Shown in pieces: positions 9,960-22,840 of a stretch of DNA of 64,000 nucleotides (the first letter of the stretch is position 1; each line of letters starts with the position of its first letter). Location: the NCBI RefSeq assembly GCF_019097595.1, contig NC_080717.1:26003876-26067875 (forward strand), read 5' to 3'. The notes beneath the pieces were generated by a model, which made no database searches, was not told the DNA's origin, and saw only the letters and a list, made by a program, of their open reading frames with translations. The position numbers and the translations under genes were made by a program. Source of the stretch: Hemibagrus wyckioides (taxonomy: Eukaryota > Chordata > Actinopteri > Siluriformes > Bagridae).

Positions 9960-12888
9960 CTATATTACAGTATATTACACTATACCACACAATTCCACAC
10001 CACTCTATAGTACACTATACCACACAATTCTACATCACTCTGTATTACACTATACCACACAATTCTACATCACTCTGTATTACACTATACCACACAATTC
10101 CACACCACTCTATAGTACACTATACCACACAATTCTACATCACTCTGTATTACACTATACCACACAATTCCACACCACTCTATAGTACACTATACCACAC
10201 AATTCCACACCACTTTATATTACACTATACCACACAATTCCACACCACTTTATATTACACTATACCACACAATTCCACACCACTCTATAGCACACTATAC
10301 CACACAATTCCACACCACTTTATATTACACTATACCACACAATTCCACACCACTCTATAGTACACTATACCACACAATTCCACACCACTCTATAGCACAC
10401 TATACCACACAATTCCACACCACTTTATATTACACTATACCACACAATTCCACACCACTCTATAGTACACTATACCACACAATTCCACACCACTCTATAG
10501 TACACTATACCACACAATTCCACACCACTCTATAGTACACTATACCACACAATTCCACACCACTTTATATTACACTATACCACACAATTCCACACCACTC
10601 TATAGTACACTATACCACACAATTCCACACCACTCTATAGCACACTATACCACACAATTCCACACCACTTTATATTACACTATACCACACAATTCCACAC
10701 CACTCTATAGTACACTATACCACACAATTCCACACCACTTTATATTACACTATACCACACAATTCCACACCACTTTATATTACACTATACCACACAATTC
10801 CACACCACTCTATAGTACACTATACCACACAATTCCACACCACTCTATAGTACACTATACCACACAATTCCACACCACTCTATAGTACACTATACCACAC
10901 AATTCCACACCACTTTATATTACACTATACCACACAATTCCACACCACTCTATAGTACACTATACCACACAATTCCACACCACTCTATAGCACACTATAC
11001 CACACAATTCCACACCACTTTATATTACACTATACCACACAATTCCACACCACTCTATAGCACACTATACCACACAATTCCACACCACTTTATATTACAC
11101 TATACCACACAATTCCACACCACTCTATAGTACACTATACCACACAATTCCACACCACTCTATAGCACACTATACCACACAATTCCACACCACTTTATAT
11201 TACACTATACCACACAATTCCACACCACTTTATATTACACTATACCACACAATTCCACACCACTCTATAGTACACTATACCACACAATTCCACACCACTC
11301 TATAGTACACTATACCACACAATTCCACACCACTCTATAGCACACTATACCACACAATTCCACACCACTTTATATTACACTATACCACACAATTCCACAC
11401 CACTTTATATTACACTATACCACACAATTCCACACCACTCTATAGTACACTATACCACACAATTCCACACCACTCTATAGTACACTATACCACACAATTC
11501 CACACCACTCTATAGCACACTATACCACACAATTCCACACCACTTTATATTACACTATACCACACAATTCCACACCACTCTATAGCACACTATACCACAC
11601 AATTCCACACCACTTTATATTACACTATACCACACAATTCCACACCACTCTATAGTACACTATACCACACAATTCCACACCACTCTATAGCACACTATAC
11701 CACACAATTCCACACCACTTTATATTACACTATACCACACAATTCCACACCACTTTATATTACACTATACCACACAATTCCACACCACTCTATAGTACAC
11801 TATACCACACAATTCCACACCACTCTATAGTACACTATACCACACAATTCCACACCACTCTATAGCACACTATACCACACAATTCCACACCACTTTATAT
11901 TACACTATACCACACAATTCCACACCACTTTATATTACACTATACCACACAATTCCACACCACTCTATAGTACACTATACCACACAATTCCACACCACTC
12001 TATAGTACACTATACCACACAATTCCACACCACTCTATAGTACACTATACCACACAATTCCACACCACTTTATATTACACTATACCACACAATTCCACAC
12101 CACTCTATAGTACACTATACCACACAATTCCACACCACTCTATAGCACACTATACCACACAATTCCACACCACTTTATATTACACTATACCACACAATTC
12201 CACACCACTCTATAGTACACTATACCACACAATTCCACACCACTTTATATTACACTATACCACACAATTCCACACCACTCTATAGTACACTATACCACAC
12301 AATTCCACACCACTCTATAGTACACTATACCACACAATTCCACACCACTCTATAGTACACTATACCACACAATTCCACACCACTTTATATTACACTATAC
12401 CACACAATTCCACACCACTCTATAGTACACTATACCACACAATTCCACACCACTTTATATTACACTATACCACACAATTCCACACCACTTTATATTACAC
12501 TATACCACACAATTCCACACCACTCTATAGCACACTATACCACACAATTCCACACCACTTTATATTACACTATACCACACAATTCCACACCACTCTATAG
12601 TACACTATACCACACAATTCCACACCACTCTATAGTACACTATACCACACAATTCCACACCACTCTATAGTACACTATACCACACAATTCCACACCACTC
12701 TATAGTACACTATACCACACAATTCCACACCACTCCATAGTACACTATACCACACAATTCCACACCACTTTATATTACACTATACCACACAATTCCACAC
12801 CACTTTATATTACACTATACCACACAATTCCACACCACTTTATATTACACTATACCACACAATTCCACACCACTCCATAGTACACTAT
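9960..12888. repeat. 35-bp satellite array, about 84 units
   Basis: The unit is exactly 35 bp and divides into seven pentamers, beginning TACAC TATAC CACAC AATTC and ending in one of several tails. Tail variants are CACTCTATAG followed by T (A), the same followed by C (B), CACTTTATAT followed by T (C), and an older CATCACTCTGTAT form (D) found only at the left edge. CCATAG singletons occur at the right edge (about 12735 and 12874). Apart from the variable sites the copies look virtually identical. Every B unit I read is followed by C. The open frame through this array is an artefact. Confidence 0.97.
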
Positions 12889-12972
12889 ACTGTACTATAC
12901 TATACTGAACTATACTGTACTATACTATACCGTACTATATTATACTGTACTATACTGTACTGTACTGTACTG
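12889..12972. repeat. Degenerate TACTG/TATAC pentamers, right shoulder
   Basis: ACTATACTGTACTATACTA-type pentamers end the satellite at the start of the hAT-like sequence. Confidence 0.85.
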
Positions 12973-13150
12973 CAGGGGTCCACAACCATCGGGCCGCAGA
13001 CCAGTACTGGGCTGTGGATCATTTGGTACTGGGCCGCATAGAAACAATAAATTTAATTTTATATATACATAACTTAAAATGATATGTATTTTATTTTTTT
13101 AAAAATTGCCACTTCCGCCCGTACCTCACTCCCACTTATACGGACGTTAT
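12973..13150 (+). mobile_element. hAT-like element terminus fragment
   Basis: It starts CAGGGGTCCACAACCATCGG and continues with GGGCCGCAGACCAGTACTGG, which resembles the terminal region of a widespread fish hAT element. No opposite terminus or transposase is visible. The right limit is a guess. Confidence 0.5.
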
Positions 13151-14170
13151 ACGGACCCCTAGGAAACTCTTTTAATATAACTATAAATCTGTTTTACCAA
13201 AACAATAGAAAACACATGGAGTATTTTTACAGTATTTTATAGTCATTCTATTCTCAGTCTATGTTGAATTCTGTTTTGATTCTGTATTTTTATGACCGAG
13301 ACAGTCGATAAAACGTTTTGCAACACGTTGTATCGTGGATGGTTGGTCATGTAGTATAATAGGTTTAATGTACGTTCTACTTTTTCTTTAATTTAACTTA
13401 TTAATCTAACTTTAGCTATCTCACTGCAGAGATCCCGTTGGATACACGGCTCCTTTTAGGAACAGGGTTGTAAAAACAGTCAGTGCGTCTAAAGATGTCT
13501 AAGATCCTGTAAGCTAATAAGGCAATAAGCCCCAGGAAGGCACGAGGTCCTCATTTACTTTTCTTAGCTATAGTGTGAAAGTGGGGGGGAAAGGCGCTAT
13601 TTCATTCTTCAATTAACAGTTTTTATTTATTCATTTACTATCTAGATCCACCCCTAACTCGGACGCTTCTGTTTAGGAAACATCTGGCAACCTCAGAGGT
13701 GTGTACTCCTTACAGGTCATTTTTACGAATTCCAATATGAAATTGATTTAATCGTGCGCGTAACAACAACGTGATTCTGAACTTTCCTCGGTTTAAATGA
13801 AAACGTGACTTGTCCCAGACTTTTGCTAAAACAAAAAAAATGGCTTGCAATCAAGGCTGGAAGATATACAGTATGTATAAGAAAAAATAAAAGTGTTATT
13901 TTTATCTAGTGTCTAAAGAGGAAAGAGATAAGACACGACGATAATCCGAGTAGCAAAGTACTACCATTCTTATCATGTCCTTAATTTACGCAGAATCGTG
14001 GAAGTCACATGGGCTGACCGTGAGCCACGTGTAGTGCATCGATCTCTGTAAGTGCAGTGTTTCCCGTACACACCCACATGAAAAGAAATACGGCTTGATA
14101 CTTCAGCACGGTGTCTGCTATATCTCAGCAGTTCATAAGATCAACGAGCGAACCGAGCGAGCGCGTCCGT
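13151..14170. other. Unique non-coding sequence
   Basis: I see no open frame, known repeat or RNA gene here. Confidence 0.6.
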
Positions 14171-14178
14171 GCGCTCAG

Positions 14179-14304
14179 CACACACACACACACACACACC
14201 TCGCCATAAAGCCATATTATTGGGCTGTAATTTATACCGCGAGCTCGAGGATATTTCAGCTCCGTGTCAGAGGCAGCGTCTGGAATATCAATACCACGAG
14301 GCTT

Positions 14305-14340
<36 letters not shown>

Positions 14341-14341
14341 A
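14179..14341. repeat. CA, CT and GC microsatellites
   Basis: (CA)n at 14179-14199, (CT)n at 14305-14327 running directly into (GC)n at 14328-14340. The 14200-14300 interval is unique. Confidence 0.9.
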
Positions 14342-14857
14342 CTCCAACACGCCCTCACAGCACTGAAATCTACTCAATCAGATTACTTAGACAAAGCAGG
14401 ACGCATTAATCTGATTAGGGTTAATATTATGTGCAAATTCAAGTGGACCTGGTGTGTAAATAAATAAAGCAAGAGGACGGTGAGTTACTGTGTCTGTTAG
14501 ATGCTACAGGTTTTTTATTCATTTATTTCTCTATAACGCAACGTCTATTGCTTATGTGATCCATCAGGTTCCACTATAGTGACTTTGAACTATGATTAAT
14601 TGTGGTGATTTTTTAAATAAACAGCGAGAAATACAATACAGTACAATACAGTGTGAGCAATATACTGTACATCCATCCAGACAAGGTTGCGGAAATTAAA
14701 CACACTTTTTTTAAAAAATGGGATTTCCTGCTAATTTTATTTCCTTAATATACTGTATATGGAGCTTTATGTGGAATCGTTTTATTTGTGTTTTCCTCCT
14801 CCAGGTTTCTATCCACTGCCTAAAAACACACCGGTTGATTGTTTACTGTAAAATCGC

Positions 14858-15003
14858 CCCTGTGTGTGTGTGTGTGTGTGTGTGTAATGTGTTCAGTGAT
14901 GTACTGGCTTCCCATCCAGAGTGGATTTCCAGGATTCCGAATATAACTGACCTGGATCAATGGCTTCCTGAATGATTGATGAATGAATGAATGAATGAAT
15001 GAG
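14858..15003 (+). mobile_element. SINE/LINE tail with (GT)n and (GAAT)n
   Basis: After a (GT)n run (14862-14885) come CAGTGATGTACTGGCTTCCC and ATCCAGAGTGGATTTCCAGG, then GACCTGGATCAATGGC and an (AATG)n tail (14980-15002). This order is the 3' part of a common fish SINE whose central part (TTTCCTCC...CCAAAGACATGC) occurs elsewhere in the window. Confidence 0.55.
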
Positions 15004-15172
15004 TATTTAAATGGTATAGAACCAAAAGCAGATGGGTTTTTAGTAAATGATTTGCTTTTCTCATTCACTGGTGTTTAGGAAATTGTTTAAATAAAGCTTG
15101 CAGTTTGTTCAGAATTTGGAGGAAATGTATTAATGTTATTAAAGTGTGTATTAATTAATTTTTACAGGTAAT

Positions 15173-15355
15173 TTTCTACTCTCTCCTCCTTCTCACTCTG
15201 TTCTCTCTTCTTTCTCTCTCTGCTCTCTCTCCCTTATCTCTCTTCTCTCTTTCTCTCTCCCGTCCCTCTCTACTCTCTCTACCTTCTCTCTCTACCTCCT
15301 GTCTCTCCCTCTACTTTTCTTTCACTTCTCTCTCTCCTTCTCTCTCTCCCTTTTC
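15173..15355. repeat. TC-rich low-complexity tract
   Basis: Imperfect TCTCTC and CTTCTC blocks, less pure than the 4.2-kb tract. Confidence 0.9.
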
Positions 15356-16190
15356 TCATATTATATATTATCCATACTATATGGTCTGGAAGATCATCCT
15401 AATAACTTCATGTTTTCCTCCGTTAACAAGGTACATCATTTTGTGGATTTTTTTCCTCCATGTGATTTGTGTTTTCTGTAATCTGCTTATTTCTGTTCTG
15501 AATGAATAATAATGCACACATCTCTCCCATTCTGCACGAGGCTGTCTGTTAAAATCCTATAAAAACAAAACAAAAAAAAACAAAATCCTGCTCTAATACC
15601 CATTGTCACAAAATAGAAAAATATTAACAGAGAAAAAAAGTTAGCATAATCTGGCATGCACATGCTGTGTGTTTACAGATTTCAGACAGCGGAGGATTAT
15701 CCCCAAGTGTTCCCCCCAGAACCTATTAAAAGGCATAGAGTCTGCTTTTCACGCTCGTCTGAACAGTCTGATTAGATTTGAGCCGTTTGAGGAGACAGGC
15801 TCTCTTCTACCATGTCGCTTTAGGATGGTCTGTAACTGCCTGTTCGCTGGGGAAGAAATGGCTTTAACAAAACATGTCAGTCTTCCTATCTCACCGCCGG
15901 TGGAAGTGACTTGAGTCGGGCGTTACGGACGTTTGCGGATAAGCCAAATCGCTCTCGGGGCAGATTTGAGTCTTGAGGCGTGCTTTTATTATTAGCTAAT
16001 AATGTTAGACCTGTTCGGTAAAATACGGCAGGAAGAAACACCTGAGTGTGTGCTGTTGTGGGAAAATAATCAGTGATGAGAGTGGATTATGAAGTGGAGT
16101 TAAATATTATCACTAATTATTGGATTATTTTCCTAAAACAGCACACACTGATAGTTACACAGCTGTTTCCTCACCAGCCTCTACTTCTTT
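15356..16190. other. Unique sequence, candidate conserved non-coding block
   Basis: The part at about 15675-15980 has balanced composition and lacks repeats, unlike its AT-rich neighbours. An 81-codon open frame crosses it (15669-15914) but shows no recognisable domain. A regulatory role is only a possibility. Confidence 0.35.
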
Positions 16191-16192
16191 TT

Positions 16193-16509
16193 CACAAACA
16201 AACAGAATACAGAAGCAAGCAAACAAAACAATCAAACAAACAAAAAGCAATAAATACACAAGCAACAAACAAACAAAACTAGCAAAAAAGTGAATAAACT
16301 AACAAATGAATATGTAAATAAATACACAAGCAAAACAAACAAATAAATAATTAAATAAACCAACTAACAAGTAAATAAAAAACAAAAATACACAAACTAA
16401 CAAAATACTCAAGCGAACAAACAAACAAATAAATAAACACACAAGCAAGCAAATAAACAAACAAACAAATATAAATAAATAAGCAAACAAGACAAACAAA
16501 CAAACAAAT

Positions 16510-16551
<42 letters not shown>

Positions 16552-16950
16552 GGAATCAAACAAACAAAACTAGCAAAAAAAGTAAATAAACTAACAAATG
16601 GATATGTAAAATAAATACACAAGCAAACAAACAAAGCTAACAAACAAATAAAAATAAATAAATAATAAGTAACATGAATATGTATATAAATGCACAAGCA
16701 AAACAAATAAATAAATAATTAAATAAACCTACTAACAAGTAAATAAAAATAAATACACAAACAAATAAACAAAAATAAATAAATAAACACAAAAGCAAGC
16801 AAACAAATGAAACAAACAAACAAATAAAAAAATACACAAGCAACAAACAAACAAATAAATAAACTAACAACTAAAAATGTAAATATATACACAAAAAACT
16901 AAACAAACAAGTAATTAAACAAACAAACAAACAAATAAATAAATAAATGA

Positions 16951-16985
<35 letters not shown>
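16193..16985. repeat. CAAA/TAAA low-complexity tract with AT and GAAA runs
   Basis: About 800 bp of CAAA, TAAA and AAGC words includes an (AT)n run at 16514-16544 and a (GAAA)n run at 16949-16984. Blocks recur: the sequence around 16270-16350 is largely repeated at 16560-16720. Hydrophobic frames on the minus strand (FVCLFICLL) are artefacts. Confidence 0.92.
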
Positions 16986-18130
16986 GTAATTTGGCCTCAG
17001 CTCTGAAAACCTTTATACTATGAACTAAAAAAAACACTGAAACTGGAAACTCCTTCCATAACTGTTAAATAAACATAAACACATTATATCATAGTCTTTA
17101 TCAAATCAGTGAATAGACACCTTTTGTTATTAGACGTAACAGTCGTTATAAATAGCTCTGGATTACGTAAAGCACACAAGTGAACGTGAGCGAGTCGTTG
17201 CTATGGAAACGGTGGTGATTATACATGATTTGTGAGCTGCTTTTATAGAAAATTAATCCTTCATACCTTCTGACGAAACAGATTAAAGAATTCTGTCCTT
17301 CCCAGTAGCGGTGGTATGAAGTGTTTTATCACACTCTGTCCTGATTTCGTGCTAAAAAGGGCAGCCTGATTCCTTTAATATGAAACTTTTTCAAGCTCCG
17401 GATGATTCATGCAAGTCATTTCATTTAGTTTGCGTGAGCAGAGATTGTGATTGAAAGCCGGAAAAAAAAAAGTAGCACAGTTCGAATAACAGAGCAACAA
17501 CGGAGTATATCATTTCCGAAAAATGAGAAATCCAATAAGAGCGACTGAGGAACCGGAATGAAATGTTTCCTACGCATAATCTTAGAATGTGGGTGAATTA
17601 TCTGGCAGTAATGGAATGAAACACACCGTCTTATTAACACGACGCCTCATTTTCTTACCAGATTACACCTTAATGAGCACCTGAGGAATCCTGCTGCTTC
17701 ATTCATCATAAACTCGCCTTCATCAGTGGACGCTCTCTCAGGATCAGTAGACTGCAAGAAAATGTGCCGTTTGCATCAAAAAGCTTGCATAATAATAATC
17801 ATGTTGCATAATAATAATCGTTATTTTAGAGGGATGGAAAACTGAATATCTTTCCACAGATATCCAACAAGAGATCAGAACTCCGAGATCAGAATGAGTG
17901 TGTCCCAAATCATAGTATCCTGAAATAAGGGTCCCAAAAGAACCTGGATGGTTCTGGTAGATTTTTGAAAGTGTGGATCTATGGACACTTTTTCAGGTAA
18001 AATATTGCCCAAAAATGATTTGCGTGAAGGGGGAGTTTTGTGACGGTTTGCTCCGCACACACACACACACAAAGTTCATGCCTAGGGGTACTTTAGTATG
18101 GTTAATCCACATAATAGCATGTTTTTGGGA
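16986..18130. other. Unique sequence with X-box-like site
   Basis: No coding signal. GTTGCTATGGAAAC at 17197-17210 fits the RFX X-box consensus. The part 17880-18075 (GTGTCCCAAATCATAGTATC) may be an old DNA-transposon remnant, and a short (CA)n occurs at 18057-18073. Confidence 0.4.
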
Positions 18131-18139
18131 AACAGAAGG

Positions 18140-18860
18140 AAACCATCCACATGTGTGTGTGGAGTTTCTATGTTCTCCTGGTACTTCAGGGTTCTCTGGT
18201 TTCCTCCCTCAGTCCAAAGATATATTTTAGGCTGTCTTCTTATTATTATTATTTCGGCTTTTCCCTTCATGGGTCTCCACAGCGAATCATCTCTCTCCAC
18301 CTATCCCTATCTTCTGCATCCTCAACACTTACATCCACTAGCTTCATATCCTCATTTATTACATCCATATACCTCCTCTTTGGCCTTCCTCTTTGCCTCC
18401 TTCCTGGCAGCTCCATGTCCAACATTCTCCTACCGATATACTCACTCTCCCTCCTCTGGACATGTCCAAACCATCTTAATCTGGCCTCTCTAACCTTGTC
18501 CCTCAAACGTCCAACATGAGCTGTCCCTCTGATGTACTCGTTCCTAATCCTGTCCAACCGTGTCACTCCCAAAGAGAACCTCAACATCTTCAGCTCTGCT
18601 ACCTCCAGCTCTGACTCCTGTCTCTTCCTCAGTAACACTGCCTCTAAACCATACAGCATGGCCAGTCTCACCACTGTCTTGTACACCTTCAACTTGATTC
18701 CCGCTGATAATATTGTAAGCTGATTGATATCTTTAAATTAGTGTGTAACAGTGTGTGAATGGGTGTGTGATTGTGTGTGCAATTCTGTCCTGCAATGTAT
18801 TAGCACCCTGTCATAGGATACAGACCTGGGATAGGATCTTGCAGAACTTGTGTGTAGGAT
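18140..18860 (+). mobile_element. Fish SINE, split by LINE insertion
   Basis: The left half (18140-18233) carries TTTCTATGTTCTCCTGGTAC, TTTCCTCCCTCAGTCC and AAAGATATATTTTAGGCTG. The right half (18713-18860) resumes with GTAAGCTGATTGATATCTT, TGTGTGATTGTG and TGTCCTGCAATGTATTAGCA. The two halves join to the usual order of this family once the LINE is removed. Confidence 0.7.
18234..18712 (-). pseudogene. RTE-clade LINE 3' fragment
   Basis: Minus strand 18692-18267 is open for 141 codons and reads as the C-terminus of an RTE-type ORF2: KVYKTVVRLAMLYGLEA, AELKMLRFSLGVTRLDRIRN, EARLRWFGHVQRRESEYIGR, and a final DRDRWREMIRCGDP. The catalytic YADD region is not included, so it is a 5'-truncated copy. 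A TTATTATTATT tail lies at 18238-18252. The flanks TTTAGGCTG and TTGTAAGCTG look like a target-site duplication. Confidence 0.85.
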
Positions 18861-18900
18861 AAGCATGTAGGGATGTATATACATGTATATACGCTGTATA

Positions 18901-19320
18901 TACACCGATCAGGCATAACATTATTACCACCTGCTTAATATTGTGTTGGTCCCCCTTTTGCTGCCAAAATAGCCCTGACCCATGGCAGGACCCAAGGTTT
19001 AGCCGCTTCACCACTGTTCCTTCCTTGGACCACTTTTGATAGATACTGACCACTGCAGACCGGGAACACCCCACAAGAGCTGCAGTTTTGGAGATGCTCT
19101 GATCCAGTGGTCTAGCCATCACAATTTGGCCCTTCGTCAAACTCGCTCAAATCCTTACACTTGTCCATTTTTCCTGCTTCTAACACATCAACTCTGAGGA
19201 CCAAATGTTCACTTGCTGCCTAATATATCCCACCCACTAACAGGTGCCATGATGAGGAGCTCATCAGTGTTATTCACTTCATCTGTCAGTAGTCATAATG
19301 TTATGCCTGATCAGTGTGTA
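18901..19320 (-). mobile_element. Mariner/Tc1-type MITE, copy 1 (420 bp)
   Basis: Terminal inverted repeats are intact: TACACCGATCAGGCATAAC on the left and GTTATGCCTGATCAGTGTGTA on the right, with TA at both ends. On the minus strand the N-terminus of the parent transposase is readable ([20 protein letters not shown], then VGCSRSAVVSIYQKWSKEGT) before the internal deletion. The catalytic domain is absent. Confidence 0.85.
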
Positions 19321-19699
19321 TATATTACACACACACAAATACACACATGTCTAAGCACACTACACACCATGCTGGAGCGTAGCCAAAAAAAAAAACTGTT
19401 TTCAGAGAACTAATGTATGCTCTCATTATTCACACTTAAATGCCAGAACCGCACGTGAAAAGCCATTTGAAATGACACATTAAACAGATCTAGTCTTTTA
19501 GCCTCTCGGCATCATAAATGAGAGCTTTTTAGAGACGCTTAGCACTGACGCTTAGCACCAGCTTTAAAAGCCTGATCAAAAATTCAGCAGCATTTGCGAC
19601 TGCCATTGTAGACGTTCAGCTCCCCGTGCTGCTCCGGGTTGAGCTCAGTCATGATCGTTCATCATCTTGTGTTTAGCATTATCCTTGAGATACTGTATG

Positions 19700-19732
<33 letters not shown>

Positions 19733-19888
19733 ACGTGAATGTAAGTGCTACCCCAGAGCCGGCTGGATGCCTTATGGGAGAAGTGTTGTGAGGAAGGCTT
19801 TATTGAAGATGCTCGCTAATGCACTGAGTAAAACTCTGACTTGAGCTCTGAGCGTGAATATTTTATTATAGAGACATTACATTTGGCA

Positions 19889-20066
19889 TAGAGAGTGAAA
19901 GAAAGACAGATAGAGAGAGAAATAGAGAGAGAGAAAGACAGATAGACAGAGACAGACAGACAGAGAGAGAAAGGCAGATAGAGAGAGAGAAAGACAGATA
20001 GATAGAGAGAGAAAGACAGAGAGAGAGAAAGACAGATCAAGAGAGAGAAAGACAGAGAGAGTGAGC

Positions 20067-20106
<40 letters not shown>

Positions 20107-20134
20107 TAGAGAGAGAGAGAGAAAAGGAGAGGGA
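19889..20134. repeat. GA-rich purine tract (AGAGAGA/GACAGA)
   Basis: Imperfect GAGAGAAAGACAGATA units end in a pure (GA)n run at about 20073-20101. Confidence 0.92.
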
Positions 20135-20207
20135 TAAAAAGTTTGTCTCCATCTTAAGAAACATGACCAGTCAAATGCATTGAACAGAACGAAGGTTATC
20201 ATGAGAG

Positions 20208-20241
<34 letters not shown>
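20208..20241. repeat. (GTT)n microsatellite
   Basis: Eleven perfect GTT/TTG triplets. Confidence 0.95.
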
Positions 20242-20244
<3 letters not shown>

Positions 20245-20884
20245 CACCAGTCTACATGTGTTTCCAGAGTCTCAGTGTTCTTTACTCTCAGCTCTGACGC
20301 ACTTACTGTTAGCGTTAACAAATCCATGGGGATGAAAACCTCAGCGACTTGTGTCAATAAATCTCTGGATTTGATCTCTTACAGTGCAGTCGGAGATCGC
20401 TAAAATCCCACAAACGATTCTGTTCATCAGAAGGAAGGGAATCGAGGCAGGTGCCACATTGTGAGATGCTTTTCTGCTCACCCTGCTTGTAAAGAGTGAT
20501 TATTTAAGCTCTGGTCAGTTCAAACCGGGCAGGATATTCTCTTCTTCCTTTTCATAGTCCTGTTTTTTTTTTCTTCTTTTTTTCTTAACATGATGTGTAG
20601 GATCAATTCTTTCAAAGACAAGGAGTTTACGATGCCAGAAATCACACTTATTGAAAAAGCAACAAAGCTGAGATGTTTGCAGATCATCAGAATCGAAATG
20701 GTTCTGACCCAGGATTTTATTATACACTTCTGAAGTAAAAAAATCACACCTCGGCCATCTGCCAGGATTAAGTCACCATTTTCTTAAAGACACTTTCGGC
20801 TGCTTTCCTAGACTTTTCTAGTATTTGTTTTTTGAGATGAGAGAAAAGCTAGATTTTCCCCATTTTTTTTATATAAGCAGTAAA

Positions 20885-21411
<527 letters not shown>

Positions 21412-21809
21412 ATGAATAGATTGAGGTGTTTCAATCCACTGGGCCATTTTTGGAGGGTGTGGCTTCATCCAGTTCATTGCTATGGATTTTTGTGCCCTTA
21501 ATAAGAGTACATATAGACTATATCTCTGGTTTTTACTACACAGATCCTGGGGTATCCAACAATTTAAGTTTGTCTTACAAGTTTAAATGCTGACTTTTCA
21601 TCTTTAATATTTTATTGTGCAATACATAAACACTGTAAGCATCAGAAACTTCTTCAAGTGTCCAGAGTATGCAAGGCTTCATGATGCTGCTACCTTCATG
21701 GTCATTTCTAGGCCTTGATGATTAAAAGAAGTTGTTTTTCAAGCCTTGAACTATCAGGTTAATTGATAAATATTCTATACATGTCACTGTCATCACATTT
21801 TCTCTTCAT

Positions 21810-21950
21810 TCTGTCTGACCTGAACATTACCTGAAGCTTTTGCTCTGTATCTGCATGATTTTTTCAAAAAATTTGCTGCATTTCTCCATTGTCACATGAT
21901 CAGCTGACTGGATAATTCCGAGAAACGAACGTTCCTAATAAAGTGGATGG
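21810..21950 (-). mobile_element. Tc1-like terminus (CCTAATAAAGTGG family)
   Basis: GTTCCTAATAAAGTGGATGG (about 21931-21950) is the complement of the CCACTTTATTAGGAA end seen at 1872. The interior TATCTGCATGATTTTTTC and CACATGATCAGCTGACTGG follow in the right order for the 5' part of that family, here inverted. Confidence 0.6.
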
Positions 21951-22064
21951 TGAGTCTTTGAATCTTACTCATATTAGAAATGCAGTCGGAGCATATAGTT
22001 GATGACTGAGATGAAATCACTGGCAATGGACTGGAAAGAAAAAACCAAGGCAAATGTCTTAGGG

Positions 22065-22107
22065 AAGAAAGGAAGGAAGGAAGGAAGGAAGGAAGGAAGG
22101 AAGGAAA
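22065..22107. repeat. (GGAA)n microsatellite
   Basis: About ten AAGG units in a purine stretch. Confidence 0.93.
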
Positions 22108-22294
22108 AGGAGGATATGGTGAGCAAAAATAAATAAATAAAAATAAAATTGATGATAACCAGGAGAGAAAGAGGGATCCCGTTTTTTCATGACGAGGCGT
22201 AAGTAGAGCCAAGTTTTCCACATCTGCCCTGGCAGCTTTCATTAAATAAATGAGCGTCTGATGTAGTGCATGGGAAAACAGTCCAGCTGTAGGT

Positions 22295-22372
22295 TATTAC
22301 ATTATATTATTAAATGCATTTATTTGGCAGCTGCTTTTATCCAAAGCGACTTACCAGCAAGAAGAAATTCAA
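22295..22372 (-). mobile_element. tRNA-SINE tail fragment
   Basis: TGCATTTATTTGGCAGCTGC and TTTTATCCAAAGCGACTTAC are the complement of the 3' tail (GTAAGTCGCTCTGGATAAG type) shared by SINEs and a LINE elsewhere in this window. Confidence 0.6.
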
Positions 22373-22587
22373 TCAGTCAAAGAGTAGGAAATATTTGTAT
22401 ACATTTATATTTATTTATATATCAGACTTCATACTTCAGGGCGGTGATCCATCACACAAAGCCCCCAGATGTGGATTATTTTCCCAGAACATCATAACCC
22501 TGAGTGTTTTGTTTTTCCCGTCATACATTTTTTAAAAAACCTTTTTAATATTTTCCAGATTGCTCTCGGTCATTCCCTTTAGACACT

Positions 22588-22640
22588 CAGTCCTGGTCAG
22601 TTTATTAGGAACACCTGTTACACAAATATCCAAGTTAACT
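22588..22640 (+). mobile_element. Tc1-like terminus fragment
   Basis: CAGTTTATTAGGAACACCTG is the terminus of the same family seen at 1872 and 21935; only the end survives. Confidence 0.5.
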
Positions 22641-22840
22641 AATACAACACAAAGCAAACTAATACACATGTAAAATGAAATAATTACTAAACAATAAATC
22701 CGTCAAACTGAAATACTTGGATAGTGTGAGCATGTGAATGCTCAGTAGTGGAAAGACACTTTCGGCTGCTTTCCTAGACTTTTCTAGTATTTTTTTGTTT
22801 GTTTGTTTTTTGAGGTAAGAGAAAAGCTGGATGTTCCCCG

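Larger units (their letters stand above)
19321..20786. other. Mostly unique sequence with microsatellites
   Basis: It contains (GT)n at 19699-19731, a purine tract (19889-20134) and a (TTG)n run (20208-20241). The remaining parts, 19420-19690 and 20242-20786, show nothing recognisable. Confidence 0.6.

Noticed and set aside
9605..10360. 251-codon open frame rich in Y, T, I and H
   Set aside because: It is a translation of the pentamer/35-bp satellite; 35 is not a multiple of 3, so the frame cycles and then stops.
9960..12888. CRISPR-like direct repeats
   Set aside because: Units are contiguous with no unique spacers and the context is a vertebrate genome.
16299..16870. Hydrophobic minus-strand frames resembling membrane proteins
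   Set aside because: Translation of CAAA/TAAA low-complexity sequence; no conserved start or domain.
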